From Enoplolaimus lenunculus (lineage: Eukaryota; Nematoda; Enoplea; Enoplida; Thoracostomopsidae): 64,000 bases of DNA. Numbering within the stretch: position 1 is the first letter of the stretch; every line of letters begins with the position of its first letter. The notes under the pieces are model-generated. The model saw only the letters and a program-made list of their open reading frames with translations. It did no database searches and was not told the origin of the DNA. The stretch covers positions 1 to 64,000 of the forward strand of contig JASANG010003729.1 of assembly GCA_030248215.1 (NCBI GenBank). Reading direction: 5' to 3'. A program made the position numbers and the translations under genes. Below are positions 24,280 to 37,700 of this stretch, piece by piece.

Positions 24280-24462
24280 TACCTATAACTTATAATAGCG
24301 AAACAAACATTCCAAGCGAGACAAGCTAAACGCCAAATGCTATTTTAATAAAATTTACTTGTTGCCTCAATCACCAGGTTGCTACTCCGTTGCTGAAGTA
24401 TGCTAATTTTCGAAGCTTTTTTATCTAATTCCTTTACAATATCCTAGCTTTGCGAACTATTA

Positions 24463-24672
24463 CACTGCAAAAAATGGTGAGTCAAATTGACTCCCTCCGA
24501 AATAGGCTCTATGGAACTACACAAACTGAGTCAAAATTCGACTCCACCAGAGTCAAACGTGCGATTTTGCGAGTCAAATTTGATTCTATTGGAGTCGAAT
24601 TTGGCTCAGTTTGTGTAGTCCCGTAGAGCCTATTTCGGAGAGAGTCAATTTGACTCACCATTTTTTGCAGTG
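24463..24672. mobile_element. second foldback MITE of the same CACTG family
   Basis: 210 bp, CACTGCAAAAAATGGTGAGT to ACTCACCATTTTTTGCAGTG, TA on both sides. It lies only 183 bp from the first copy in the same design, with a different central segment. Confidence 0.8.
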
Positions 24673-25139
24673 TACTGTGCCGTCCGATAGTTAAGTCGCA
24701 GTCTACTTATTTAGGAATGCAACACTTTAGCAATGTTTACCCCAATTGCCATTCTAGAATACGTACGGAATGACTCACTGCTTTATTTTGTCTTGTCTTT
24801 GATTCTTAATATATATTACTGCAGTTTTTTCCGTTTTTGCTAACATTAGACGCTTCATGCTTTCCTAAGTTGATTAGAAAACGCTAGAAAATTTTTTATA
24901 TTTTTCGGCATTATTTAGTTACGCCCTAAGCCTTGTAGTCTATTTTGCCGGAATAGCAGTTAATATTATTCACCATTGAATTGTATTTGAACTGGTTTGC
25001 ACGAAATAGGCCGAGGCAAATCGTTACCACGAGTTAATGCGGTCGCCAAAAACAGCGGAATATACGGCTTACGGGGCTTACTCTCATTTGGTCAACAGCA
25101 GTGCCGGAGCAGACAGGAGTGGGTGCTTTCCTCAAACAT

Positions 25140-25295
25140 CGGGGTGGGGGCCCCAAACTCGCGAGCAAAGCGAGTGAGAAGCCAGGCGTATTTTAAAACT
25201 TCGGAGGTTTTTGTTTCAACCGGTTAGGGTGGTGGCTGTTTCAGGGGTTGGGCCCCGCAAATGGGAGTATGGGTGGTGGCTGCTCCAGCGCTGGC
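25140..25295. repeat. GGTGGCTGCTCC repeat, best copy
   Basis: GTGGGGGCCCCAAACTCGCG ... GGGCCCCGCAAATGGGAGTA then GGTGGTGGCTGCTCC. Shorter relatives at about 237-292 and 37162-37290 share GGGCCCCNNAAATGGG and GTGGCTGCTCCGG. Confidence 0.5.
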
Positions 25296-25737
25296 CAACA
25301 GTTAGGTCCATCCGTCTGCCATTAGTTACCTCTTTATAGTGTTTGCGAGGAGTATACGCAAAACTTTTACGTGTGAGCGAAATTTTTTGACATGTATATT
25401 AATCCAGCAGATTTTTCAAAACATCTGTATTTCCTTTTTTTACTCGTTTCTTCTGAAATTTAAGCCTCCCACGTATTCCCAGCTCCCGTCAACAAAATTA
25501 GTTTACGTCCGATTTAACTGTTGGCCGAATGTGACTTTGGCAGAATTGAAGTACAAGCCTTGACGGCGCTCTGCAAATCAAAACAATTGTTATTGGTTTC
25601 TGCGTTAAATATAAGTATATTTATGTATTTAATAGTTTTGATATTAATTTGAATTTATAGTTCTTGCTATTTTTTATATTATTTCAGCATTTAAGTTAAC
25701 AGACTTATCTTTTCTGTATATATTTCATAATTTTGAT

Positions 25738-25794
25738 ATGAAGCAAATGTATCAATTTTGGCTCACTGGTGTAATAGCATTTTGCTCAGTTATG
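25738..25794 (+). CDS. JAG: Notch ligand exon 1: signal peptide
   Basis: ATG followed by 18 codons, MKQMYQFWLTGVIAFCSVM: a lysine, then a hydrophobic core, as in a signal peptide. The donor ATG|GTAATA is phase 0, exactly what the next exon needs. An acceptor-like TTATTTCAG at about 25687 suggests that this is the coding part of an exon with 5' UTR. Chosen over other upstream ATGs because of hydrophobicity, phase and proximity. Confidence 0.7.
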
Positions 25795-28700
25795 GTAATA
25801 TTTTGATTCTAATCTCAAACACTTTGTAGTTTCTAAATTTACAATATTCGCAGAAAAAATTACGCGATACATATATTTCACCACATTTTAACTGTCTACA
25901 ATATTAGGTCGGATCACGCTCCCCGTCCACCTTTACTGCATTGTACATAAAACTATTTGGCAATGCATATGTACAGTTTGGGATTGAACAAAGGGGGCAT
26001 GTACGCCACGACTACCCAGCGACAATCATAACCAAAGTGTTGTATTGAAAATTACTACTAAAATTGCGCTTGGCTTCTCGCTCTCGTCGCTCGATCCGCT
26101 ATTTCAATGTTATGTATCTGCATGGCCCTCGTCAAAATTTTCTTGATCAGCCGTTGTGTATGTAGTCTCGATTTACAAAAGATTTGTCGGAAACTTAAAT
26201 TGTATTTTTCTCAAAATACAAATTTTAATTAACGTTTTTTGTGTTCGAAAAAAAACTAATTCCTATTTCTACCTTTGACTCTAAAAACTATTGAGAATTC
26301 GGTCGTCGTAGTATTTAATCTGGGTTAACTGTTTTCACAGCTGTATACAATGCAGTTTTATTGTCTATAACACCGAAAAAGTATAAATACTAAAACGGAT
26401 TTTGGCCAATTTTTGTTTGCTATTTTACTAATCGAACAAACGCTGCGGGATATTGCATGCTTGAGCTGAAAAATAATTTCAACTTATAAATCGCAAATCG
26501 TAGAAAAACAAACTCTTAGAATTCTTGCAAGAAATGGCATACGTAAAGATCAGGGGCGGATTAATTTTTCTCTGAGACTGCAATAAGAGTTAGCTTACGC
26601 TTTAGAATGATTTTTTGTTTAGGCTTAGGCTTAAGTAAAAGCTCATTCTTACGCTTAGACTTATACTTAGGAATACGTTTATACTACGGTTATGAATAAA
26701 CCGACTGTTTCAAACGAAAACACATCTATCCATTTCTATTCAAAAGTAGCACATTATCCTTTTTCACCATACAGCCACACATTATTACCACCACCGGAAA
26801 CGCTTATTTAGCGTTGATAAGGTATAACTTTTATATACATTATTACTGCAGGTTGTTGTACAGTTTTCTTCACAGTTTCCAAATGTCTTGACAATTTTAT
26901 CATTACTTAAGCTTAGGATAAGGTGTGAATGTTAGCTTTGGCTTAAACATGAGCTTAAGCTTGTAACGGAAAGTGATCATCAAGACGTCAAGTTTAAGGC
27001 AATGCTGACAGCCAAAGAAAACCTGTTTAGAAGTCCAGGTGTTAAGTTTCGCCTTTGTGTACTTATGCAATCACAAAGTTCAACGTCATTTTTAGGATTG
27101 AGACTCTGATTTTATTTTCAGGGACCAATTAAAGCATCGGGCGGTGTTAATTTTCGTATACGATCTGTTTCGAATCCAGCCAATCGAATTGCAAACGGTT
27201 CATGCTGCTCGTTACCTTCGTTTCCTATCCTGTCATGTCCAACATCATCTTGTAACGTATACCTGCGTATATGTCTCCAAAGTGCAGACTGGCCTGTGAC
27301 CAGCAGTAACGTTCAAAGTGACCTTAACAATTGTCCATTTGGTCAAATCGGGCAAATTTATAAAAACTCACCATTTTGGCAGCCTAAATTGTTGGCATTC
27401 GATAACAGTAGTGAAGAAGCGAATTCCAGCTTAGCGGTGTATAGTTCTACAGACGTATGGTCGATTCCATTTTCATACGCGTGGATGGTAAGTCCTAATG
27501 TTTAATTTTCCTATATTAATGATCGCTACAGTTGCGTAAAAATTGTCGCAAAAGTACAGAGTTGACTTGGTTTGTTTTATAGCATCATCCAGGTAATGAG
27601 CACGCGATATACAGTCATTGACTTACAAGTAAAGTTGAAAATTTTCTAGGAGGCTCACATTTTTGCAGGGAGGTAAACTACATAAGATTCCAAAGTGGGT
27701 AAGCAACGGTATCACAAATCGAACTCTGTTAAACTAGTCTGTAATTATTAAGTATGTGTCTCAAATCATAACATCTTGGAACGCATAGGATGTGCGTGTA
27801 GATCTATATAGTTGGGAACAAGCCATGAATTATTTCACTCATGTATAGTGATTTTTCAACCCTTAATTCAGTATTGTTGTAGGCGTTCACAAGACATCAA
27901 CCAAATGTTGAAACTGAGCTTATAAATTAAGTAATTAGCAGAATTTACACGTTTTGGGGCATTTCCTACATTGTTGCATTTCAAATATACCTATAATATA
28001 TAGTGTTCTAATCGGAAATATATAGATTTTCCTATAATTTAGTATTTCAAGTACGTAAGTTATATCATTATTCTGTAGAGCGTTCATTTACACTTAAATT
28101 TTTTCTAAAAAATACCTGACAGTAATGTTTTGAAACTATCTCCACTGTAAACTTGTTATGATATATAAATTATCGTTATTGCGTTGATGTTTAACACATT
28201 TTGTGTTTTAAACGTATATAAATTGATATGAGCTGCAAAGAACTAATCCTATTGATAGATCATTTTCTGCGTTGCAATAACTAAAAACTGAAAAATTTCA
28301 TGAAACTAATAAATTTCGAATTGATTTGAAAATGATAAAATTCACCCACTGTTTGGCTACTGATTCAATTTTCAACGCTACAGCAATAAATTCAGTATTG
28401 CAACTGGAATAAATTGTTCGCAGAGAAAGACAGCGAAATTATTACATCGGACAGAAACAGTTTTCTAACATAGAATTCGTTGATGCTGTTGAAAAACACA
28501 TTCGACCCAGAAATGGGACGATTGATTGATGTTTGTACGGGTGGCAGCTCCATCATCGACCCCCGTAGTTGGTGTCGTGAATATTAATTTCCTAACCATT
28601 TTTGATAAACAAAATTATTTTCATAATGCGATATTAATTTTGTAATTTTTATTAATTTAAAAATACACAAATTCTAAAAGGAAAGCCGATACTTCCGAAT

Positions 28701-31700
28701 TAAAAAAACATCGGCAGCTTCGTTCTATTAATAATTGCGATTATGTACAAATATATTTTGTACATTAAACACAAATTTGTTTCAAATTTAACACAATTGT
28801 GGATCGGTTGCGGGTCGTGTTTACATGCAAAATACTTTCGTTTGATTGCAAACGCATGAGACCTTGAGTTGGATTATTTTGTCACTAAAGCATGTCGTAA
28901 TTATATGATGCTATTGGAAACTAAATGACACCTGGGTGTATTTTCAGTCTTTGTCCAAGTGTGCAGCCAGTATTTCTTTTCGGAGGGAATAAGTTCATTT
29001 TTTTCGTGCGAGCAAGCGATGCGATTGAGAAACTTTGCCGTTCTAAGACCAATTAAACTATTGTAACACCGTTAAGAGTGTCGGTTTTAGGTCTGTTCAG
29101 AAATTCCGGGGCGGATATAACCCCGATCTGCCGTTGTAGGCGACTCTGCAATCGTTCGCTATTTGTTACACCGAGAGAGATGATGCATGCATATATACAC
29201 AAAGCAACGCATTGTTCAGGGGTAGGCTTCACAATGTGGCGATATGCGTGCAGGCAATCATGGGTCTGGTGTCTGGCAGACGTTACCTGCCTTACTTAAA
29301 AGCATATAACATAAGCTGTAACACAATTGCAAGAACAACTATAATCGTTCGTGAGAGCAACTCAAACACTGTGAAGGTGGCACGCGGCGAGAATAGCGCA
29401 ACCCTTAGGGTAGCGTGTTTCAATATCTAATATCCGCATTTTTAGACCAACAGTTTTTAACCATATTCAAGTAGAAAATCCCTATAAATAGTTTTGGATA
29501 ATAGTTCACAAGTTGGACAAAGAGATTTATGCTATAATCAGCAAATCATATAAGCTTGAAGCATGTTTTTGTCAAATTATTTGAATTTTGAAACTTTCAA
29601 ACGTTTATTATTTCGTTTTGGCAATTTTCTGGGTTCTAATCATAAAGTTATTGAATGCAAATAAAATTATTTTTCAAAAGTTTAAAATTGTTGTATTGCG
29701 CACGTGGCTAATGACACAAATAATGTACGCATTTAGTTTCAGATATGCTTACTATTAACGAAGGATATGTATTAAGTAAAGTGTTTTTCGGCAATTTTAA
29801 CTTTATTTGCCCGTAGGAAAGGCAAATATGTTAACTTGTTTAAACTATGCCAGCCAATTATGAAAGGGGCAAAAACATGAAGTCGTGTCACAGACAGGGT
29901 TTTCTAGATAAGTTAATACGTCATGAGTTTTCAGCCAATTCGTAAAATATGAACCTAAAAATGGCGTTCATTCTCAAAACGTTTAGCAACAATTACGGGA
30001 ATGAAGAAGTTAATTTGTGTTTGAACATTGTAGTGGCGGATTAAGAAATTTTGGATGCGAACCGGGCTAGCAAATTTATGTAACACAATCTTTACTGTAT
30101 GCTATATATGTTTCAATTTTCTGAGGAGAAAAATATTAATTGTAAGGTAGGAACCTTACCACTGTATCAAGAAAAATTCCCTGGCGGTGTGGGCGTACGC
30201 TCACTCCGCTCTACCTCTGGATCTGCTAGTCGTTATAGGCGAAGTTGAATGGTCTTAACAGTGTGGGTGATTGCTGCTTCTGGACCATATACAGAAAGGA
30301 ACTATAAAGTAGAGCGATCAGTTTTTTGGTTTGTGAACTACTAAAACCAAATCTTGAGAGTCATCATTGAAACGGTCTTTATGTGGCAAATTATTAATTA
30401 CATTATATGAAAATTGTAACCTTCGTTAGTACTTCTGTCTTTTTTAAAAATGTTATGTTTTAAGACGATCATATCATAAGTGTTGTTGTTGTTGTATCTT
30501 GAATAACATATTTTTTGGCAACTGAAATATTTTTTATTGAATATTAAGTCACTTTTTATTGTATACATAACAATTTTATACTTGATGATGGCAAACTTGC
30601 GCGTAGCCGTCAAATTGTTTTCCAAAAACCAGGAAGTACTAGTTCATTTTAGTTCAATTGAAATGTGAATAAATAGCGTTTGAAGGATAGTCAAAACATT
30701 AAATGTACACAGTCAAAAACATCAGACCATCTTTAGTTACACAATCTTGAAGGAAAATGTTGAAGCTCAATAATCGGTTCTTTTACACTTCCACCATCCG
30801 TTTTTGAAATTGTCAGATTTTAGCGCATCTTAGGCTTAAGATTAAATCTAGAATTTGTTTAAACTCACCATAGGAAGTGTAAAAGGGCCACATAAACTAA
30901 CAATGATCAATATATCACATATACAAATATATATTTATATATTACATATTGTAGTGACCCGAACAAGAGTCGGTCCTTATTTTGAGTCCCAAGCAATAGG
31001 AGTCCGTATCCGTAATAAAGAGCACGTAAGCAGATAGAGTCCCTTCAATGCACCATAATTAGAGACCATAAATGAAAATTATCCCTAATTGTAGTGCATA
31101 AATGACTCCAGAAACAAATACAGCTGGGTTCGAAACTTTAAAGCGTAACTAAGTTTTTAAAGTAACATTCCAAAGTATAACTTGCATTATTGCTCAAGCT
31201 TTCGATACGAAACAAATAAACGTTTTATTCAACAGATAGTTACAATACCGGATATATATCAGAAAGGCGGCGGAAGGCGGGTTAAAAATAAATAACAGTT
31301 CGTAATCGAATAACAGGGAGGTATGCTCTGCAGAGGCAAAATTAATATCAGCTACCTCATATTCGGGTCACTACAGTATATATCAGCGATATATATTCCT
31401 AATAATTCTTCCTTCCGTTAAGTGATAATGTGATTGTTTAGGTAACAATAGTTGTAGGGCATTGTTCCACCACATATTTTTCTAAATCCGTGACCTACAA
31501 AGTTGTGCCAAATGTTCAGTTTAAGTTAAGACATGTAACCCCGATTTTTAAAATTTATATTGCAACTCTCAACTAAAATTAGATCCAGTCTACTAGTATT
31601 CAATGTTCATATATTCATTATTCAATTCTTTATTGGTCAATCTGCGTATATAGGTAAGAAGAACATGAGATAAAGTAGTGCGGAATATTGCAACAAATAA

Positions 31701-34700
31701 AAACAGTTAGAAAAGGACAAGCCTACTTATATCTAACCAAATTATCGATTACACAGCAAAATTTACTCGAAGCAAATGGTGCAAGACTTAGTATATCAGA
31801 TATGTGTAGCGCAAATATGAATGGGACACAAACACCTGCCATTTGTACCATTTATGCAACCGGATTTTAATTCTATGAAAATGAATTTTAAATTCGAAGT
31901 CAATGGTACTTGATTGTTAAAATGATTTCATTCATAACGTTACGATGTTTCATTCGTAACAGGGAAGACTCAATTAATATTTGAATATAGTGATGCAGGT
32001 TGCATGTTACGTAGTATATATATGTGAATTGCGTTTAACTATAAATATACATAGCGAACGTATGTCACCATTACGTAGTGGAAATACCTAATCGCTAGTC
32101 AATATTCCGTTAAATGTATTGTTTCACATCTCCGGGCCCGTAGCCAACGGAGGGCCAGTGGGACTCAGCCCCCCTCCCTTGGAAAAATTTTGGCTCCGTA
32201 GAAAATTTTCAACCTTGCTTGTAAGTCAACGAAAACCCTTGTACGTCCCTCCTGACAAATTTTCGACCGTCTGGCAAGGTGAACTAGCTAAGGGCTTGCA
32301 CAGCTGTATATATTTACTTGTGTTAAGAAAATGTAGCAGACGACGAAGAGGGCACGTATCATTCCTTAGAAACTTGAATCTATTGCGGAAACAAAATGTT
32401 TACGTTAGTAATTTGTCAGAAGTTATGCTCAGAGATAAAAACTTAATAAGTATAATTTATAATGAAATACATGATTAATATAACGAACCAAAGAATTTTT
32501 AATACCAAACACATTCTCTATAATTCAAATCGTTATGAAATTTGTTTCCAGCTATTCGCGTAAGAAACGTAAATTAACAATTATGCTTGTGATCTTAGCT
32601 TCTTCAGCATATGTCATCCGAGCCTTAATTGGTCTTCGTCACTGTTGAACTACACATATTCATGGCTTAATTTCTTTTCGAGTGACATTTTATTCAAAAC
32701 ACACCCATTTCCGTGTTTACTACGTACAAATAAGGCGCGTACACAGGGGATACTGGAATATATTCCTTACCGAAATTTCTGAACAGACATGAAAAACGTA
32801 ATTTTACACGGTTTTGAATAACTTACCGGATTGTACAGGTTGAAAAATTGTCTCGCTAGCCGTTACTCCCTCGCGAATTGAAACCCTGTGCTCACGTGCC
32901 CACCTGGGTCAAACTCGACCTGTTCTATATCATTTGAAACAGTAAACCTATACTTATCAGGATTTATGTTTATATATCAATGTATACTGAAAACTGTATC
33001 GAATTCTCAATCCAAACTTGAATATGGATACAGTTTCCACTGAACTCCGTACATTTTTCAATCGTGCGTACAACAGCTGTGGTCAATATGACACGGCAGG
33101 CTGCTTGTTAAAACAGAGGACAAGGCATAGTAACCACGGTTATCAGCCAATTTCATGAATGAACAAACGTTTCAATCTTGTGAATGAAACACAAAATAGC
33201 ATTTCGTTAATGAAACGATTGTTTCATGTATTTCGTTGATAAAATATACAATTACTCGGCGAAATTAAAAATGAGCGTGACGCTCGCTGTCTGTATAGCT
33301 CATTGATTGTAACGTTTTGGAAAAGGAACTGACAGTTTAGAGCTGGAAACATACAGCAAGCAAGGCGACAACTATGTTAATAATGCATGCACAAATAGGA
33401 GCGCACACGAGGGTCGAAATAGACCGAATAAATCCGCCCGGAAGTTCTGTATACACGAGAAAAAGAGCGTATTTGCAAGATTTTGAGTGGAAAACTAAGC
33501 GTTCTAAATATATTCCCTTGGTAAATATAACCACGTTTATTGTCAACCAAAAGAAGCAAAACCAAACCGCCTGGTATATTAGAAAAACTGGCCTCCTTAA
33601 CCTCTTTTTAGCTAAGGCATATTGCAGCGTCCAGAACCAGAAAATATGCAAATTACGTCTATTACAAATATAACCACTACCAGAGAACGAAAAAAGGAAC
33701 CAGCTATCTAAAAGCGCTACGCCCACAACAAACTGAGACGGGCTGATCCTTGGAATATATTGAATATATTTTACTTGAACTGCACAGAGTGTAATCTCTG
33801 GTTAGTCTTTTAGAATGCAAATAATTTTGGTGTTTACTACGCTCAAGCGCAACAAACTTAAATTAATGTTTTATTCTATTGAAATGAAATTTTAGCTACG
33901 CCGTTGTGCGCAAGATTTAAAGATGCATTTCTGAATTTTTATGCCAGTTTAACGCCAGAGCTGGAAATAATGCTACTGTCGATATCTTACATAATTTGCG
34001 AAGCTTTAATTCTTAAGGTTGGCTGTTTGCTAAACAATATGAACAAGCTTGCAAACTAATATATAGATGTATAAATATATCCGTATATATGAGTGTACAC
34101 TACCTGAATTGTAACCCTTTTGTGATTTAATACTATTTGAGCCGAAATATTTCTTCAGACTGCAACAGCGTGCTTCCTTCGGGCCCGTGGCCAGTAATTT
34201 GCCGGTTTCCCCCATCCCTGCTTGTAAGCGATCGAAAATCTTGTATACTTCTCGTGACAATTTTTTAGGCTCCCTAGCAAGGTGAGCTGTGCAGGTTACA
34301 GACCTGTATTTCTTATGACTAAATAAACATAAAACATGGCTACAATATTCTTGTTCGTTGTTTCACCAGTTTGAATTCAGTTTTTAAAGTTTCAACGCGT
34401 GAAATATTTTACGCTGAAACTACTTCTTGCTACAAACTGATACTGACAGCTGCCGAAGTTTTTCATTTCGTAAACGTGGAAATGCTCGAAAAACTATTGA
34501 CAAAGTTTTGCTAAAGACTGACATTTACCACGCGATGTGGGGGCCACACACAAGGAGCTGAAATGCGAGAAATGTGGGTACTAAAAAGTTTCAAGAATGT
34601 CTCGATTCCTGATTTACAGCTGAGATAGGAAATGCACAACTGAATATTGGCAATGAAATGAAATAAATTCTTTAACACAATACTTGCAATGCTTTTATTT

Positions 34701-37700
34701 AACGATTATTAGTCAGAATTAGGCAAAACGTTTAAATTGAATGAACTATTTTCACAAAAATCAGCGCGTCCTTTCTGTTGACATATTCAAGATCCACTTT
34801 TTATGGCTTGTAAGACTATATTTGATGAGAGTTTTGTATCTGATATTAGTGGTAATTCGCTTGAGACCCAGGCCGTTCCTTTAACAGGGATTGAATGTCC
34901 AATGGACTGACAAAACACAAGTTTGCATCAAGATGTAGTACTAAAGTTAAGTTTTTTTGTCTCATTTGTTTCACTTGCAAAGATTCATTACTACTGTATA
35001 TTGTACGGTCCCATGCGAAATTAGTCAGTTTTGCACCTAATTAGACGCATTAGATCACTGGAACTAAAGATGAAAATGTCGCCAAAATTTTACATACAGA
35101 AACTTTTTAATACAGGTTGGCCATAGCACGTGTCCTAACTCTAGTATACAAATGAAACTTTGGTAGAAATTTTGGTCAAAACCATGTATCCGTTCTCGCT
35201 GAATGAGTAAATTAATAAAAATTATTTTTGTTTCGTTTTGTATTTCGCTTAGCTATGTTATTTTAGTCGAAAAAATTATACAAATAAAACTTTGGTAGAA
35301 ATTTTGGTCAAAACCATGTATCCGTTCTCGCTGAATGAGTAAATTAATAAAAATTATTTTTGTTTCGTTTTGTATTTCGCTTAGCTATGTTATTTTAGTC
35401 GAAAAAATTTTTTTGACCTGTACTGCCTAAAATAGTTTTAATATTATAATTTTAACTCGAACTGACATTAATCGTACGCGGAACGCAATAATTAGCGCAT
35501 CGATTAGTTTCGACGCCGCCGACATAAACGCTAATAACATCATGTGCTTTTGCGTATTATTTGTCGTGTACAAAGATACAATTTAACATTTTCTAATTCA
35601 TCGGTGAAAAAAAGTGTCATTTACTATTACATTGGTCATCGCGATTCAAGGACGATACTACTGTTAAATACAGAAACCACTTTATGTAACAAATTCTGTT
35701 TTTGAAATAACTGCCGAGGGAAACATTCAGCTGTACACTAAACACCTCTTATGTATAGTGACTGAAATGGCTTAGTGGGCCGGGTTGTCCCTTTGAACAT
35801 TTGCTTCGACCCATTAATTTAAATTCCTGCTTAATTTAAATTGGTTTTATGTTTCCAAAATATGTTTGTAGCGGCAGTACCGAACATAGCCATAGCATAC
35901 ACTTAGGGTTGCGCTATACTTTAGACGTGCGGCACAGTCCGTCACCCGTACGGCACCGTCCGTCACTCGTACGGTGCCATCTGTCACCCGTACGGCGCCG
36001 TCCATCACCGTGCGGCGCCCTCAGTAACCGTAAGGTATCGTACACAAATAACTCATACGATAACGTATGGTGACGGACGGTGACAGACGGCGCCGGACGT
36101 CAAGTATATCGCCCCTGATCCTTCCAGAACCACTCAATGGCGATGTTTTCAGACAGCTTATGGTGTTCATAAAACGAACAGCCAACTAAAAATTATACAC
36201 TATTATCTCAACAGTGTTTTGGACTGCAATACAGTTCCTAAAATTCTGGTACTCTTTGATGATAAATATTTATGCTAACCTGAAAGGGGTTACGTAATAA
36301 CTCTCCGTACAATTATATATAGTATAAAAATTTGTAAATTGAACAGATTTAATCTTTAGCTAAAATAAAATTAAAACATTTCTCACAATTTGAAGTTTAG
36401 CTGTTTATGAGCAATACTTTTACACTACGCTGTTCTTTATGCAATATTCTCACACTCGTTCACCAAGCATTCCATAAATGCTAAATAAATACTTTCGCGC
36501 GAGCGCAACTTTAGCAGTGCAAACTACTCATTGCTTCACTGTGAAGTCACAACTACTTATTTGCGATGAGACACTGAAGTTTACGCAAAATTACTCAAGT
36601 TCTCACATCGTTTTAAACCTTAACGACTTCTGAAACGCTATATTAAGTTATTTCACACGTTTTTAAACTATTCAAGTCAATGTAATATATTTTAGGATTC
36701 TGCAGTCTAAATAGCTTTCGTGGACTTCTATAAAATAAAATTAAAAAATTGTGGACAGTCTTTTTGGTAAATTTTTTTCGACGAAAATATCTGCACCATA
36801 TGTTTGGAACAATTTCAATTGAACAAATATATACAGAATGGGTCACGATATTAAATTGCTACAGCCATGCAAAGTAAATACGTATTAATGATTAAGTGAA
36901 CGAAACCAGAGTTTCGATAAAACTACAGTTAAAATATATCTTAGAACCTCATTGTCAAAACTTTTTCAAAATATATCTTTAAACATTTACTAAATCTTTT
37001 ACGCGAAAAGATCTTAAGAAAGTATATTGCGGACGAAGTGTGATTTTATTGCCGAGCTACCACCACCGGATTAAACGGAAAGTTTTAATGAATAACCCCA
37101 CCACCTTGATGCGGCCTTGCGAGTAGTGCCTGAGCGTGCAGGCTACAAGGCCATCTAAAATTCTGGGGTGGGGGGCACATTACGACGATCAAAATATTTT
37201 TCAAACTTTTTCTTAAATTTTATTAAAGTGGGGGGCCCTATTTGTGGTGCCCCCAAATGGGTGTATGAGGGTGGCTGCTCCGGCCCTGCCTGCACAGGCT
37301 AAGCTACAACATCTTTTCGCATTTGCAAAAAGTTCATACCAAGACTACCTAATGTTTTATGGCAAATTATCACAGCTTTCCAAAGGTGATTTTAACACCT
37401 GGTTTAAATTGCAAATATCAGATCCAAAATTTGACTATGAAAAAATGCCATACTTGTACGATAATTGAGTCTCTTAAGTAACGATAACAATTATATTGTT
37501 TCTTAATTTTTTTATATTTGTCTTTCAGAAGAAATTCACCGCTGTGGTTGAACTTCGACATTGGGATTCAACCCGACGTAAGTTGAGTTTATATTAATAA
37601 TTGCAATTTTGAACGTTATTTAGCTTAAAATCTTACCAATTAGCTTAAGGTTTGTTCAAAAATGCAACAAATTCAAGTTACTTAAGTTTATTTAGATCAT

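Larger units (their letters stand above)
10006..25737. other. intergenic interval between divergent K2P and Notch-ligand genes
   Basis: About 15.7 kb separating two genes that start away from each other, so it should hold both promoters and any 5' UTR exons. I see no convincing protein gene. It contains repeats (listed separately), an inverted AT-rich pair near 10470-10530 and 10840-10900, an exon-like block at 11312-11660, and long stretches of plain AT-rich DNA such as 18600-20800 and 22350-23900. Confidence 0.6.
27488..37528 (+). other. 10-kb intron 2 of the Notch ligand gene
   Basis: It starts GTAAGT and ends TTCAG. It holds copies of several MITE families, a possible solo LTR or TIR element (30950-31375), a 132-bp tandem duplication, a GC-rich palindrome (35904-36116) and microsatellite-like ATAT stretches. 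Short open frames at 33337-33726 on both strands resemble no family that I recognise. Confidence 0.8.

Noticed and set aside
30400-30625. 75-codon minus-strand frame
   Set aside because: AT-rich low complexity with no motif; chance frame.
33337-33726. 129-codon minus-strand open frame, with a 100-codon frame on the opposite strand
   Set aside because: Both strands are open over the same bases inside an intron, composition is erratic, and no motif is recognisable. Most likely chance.
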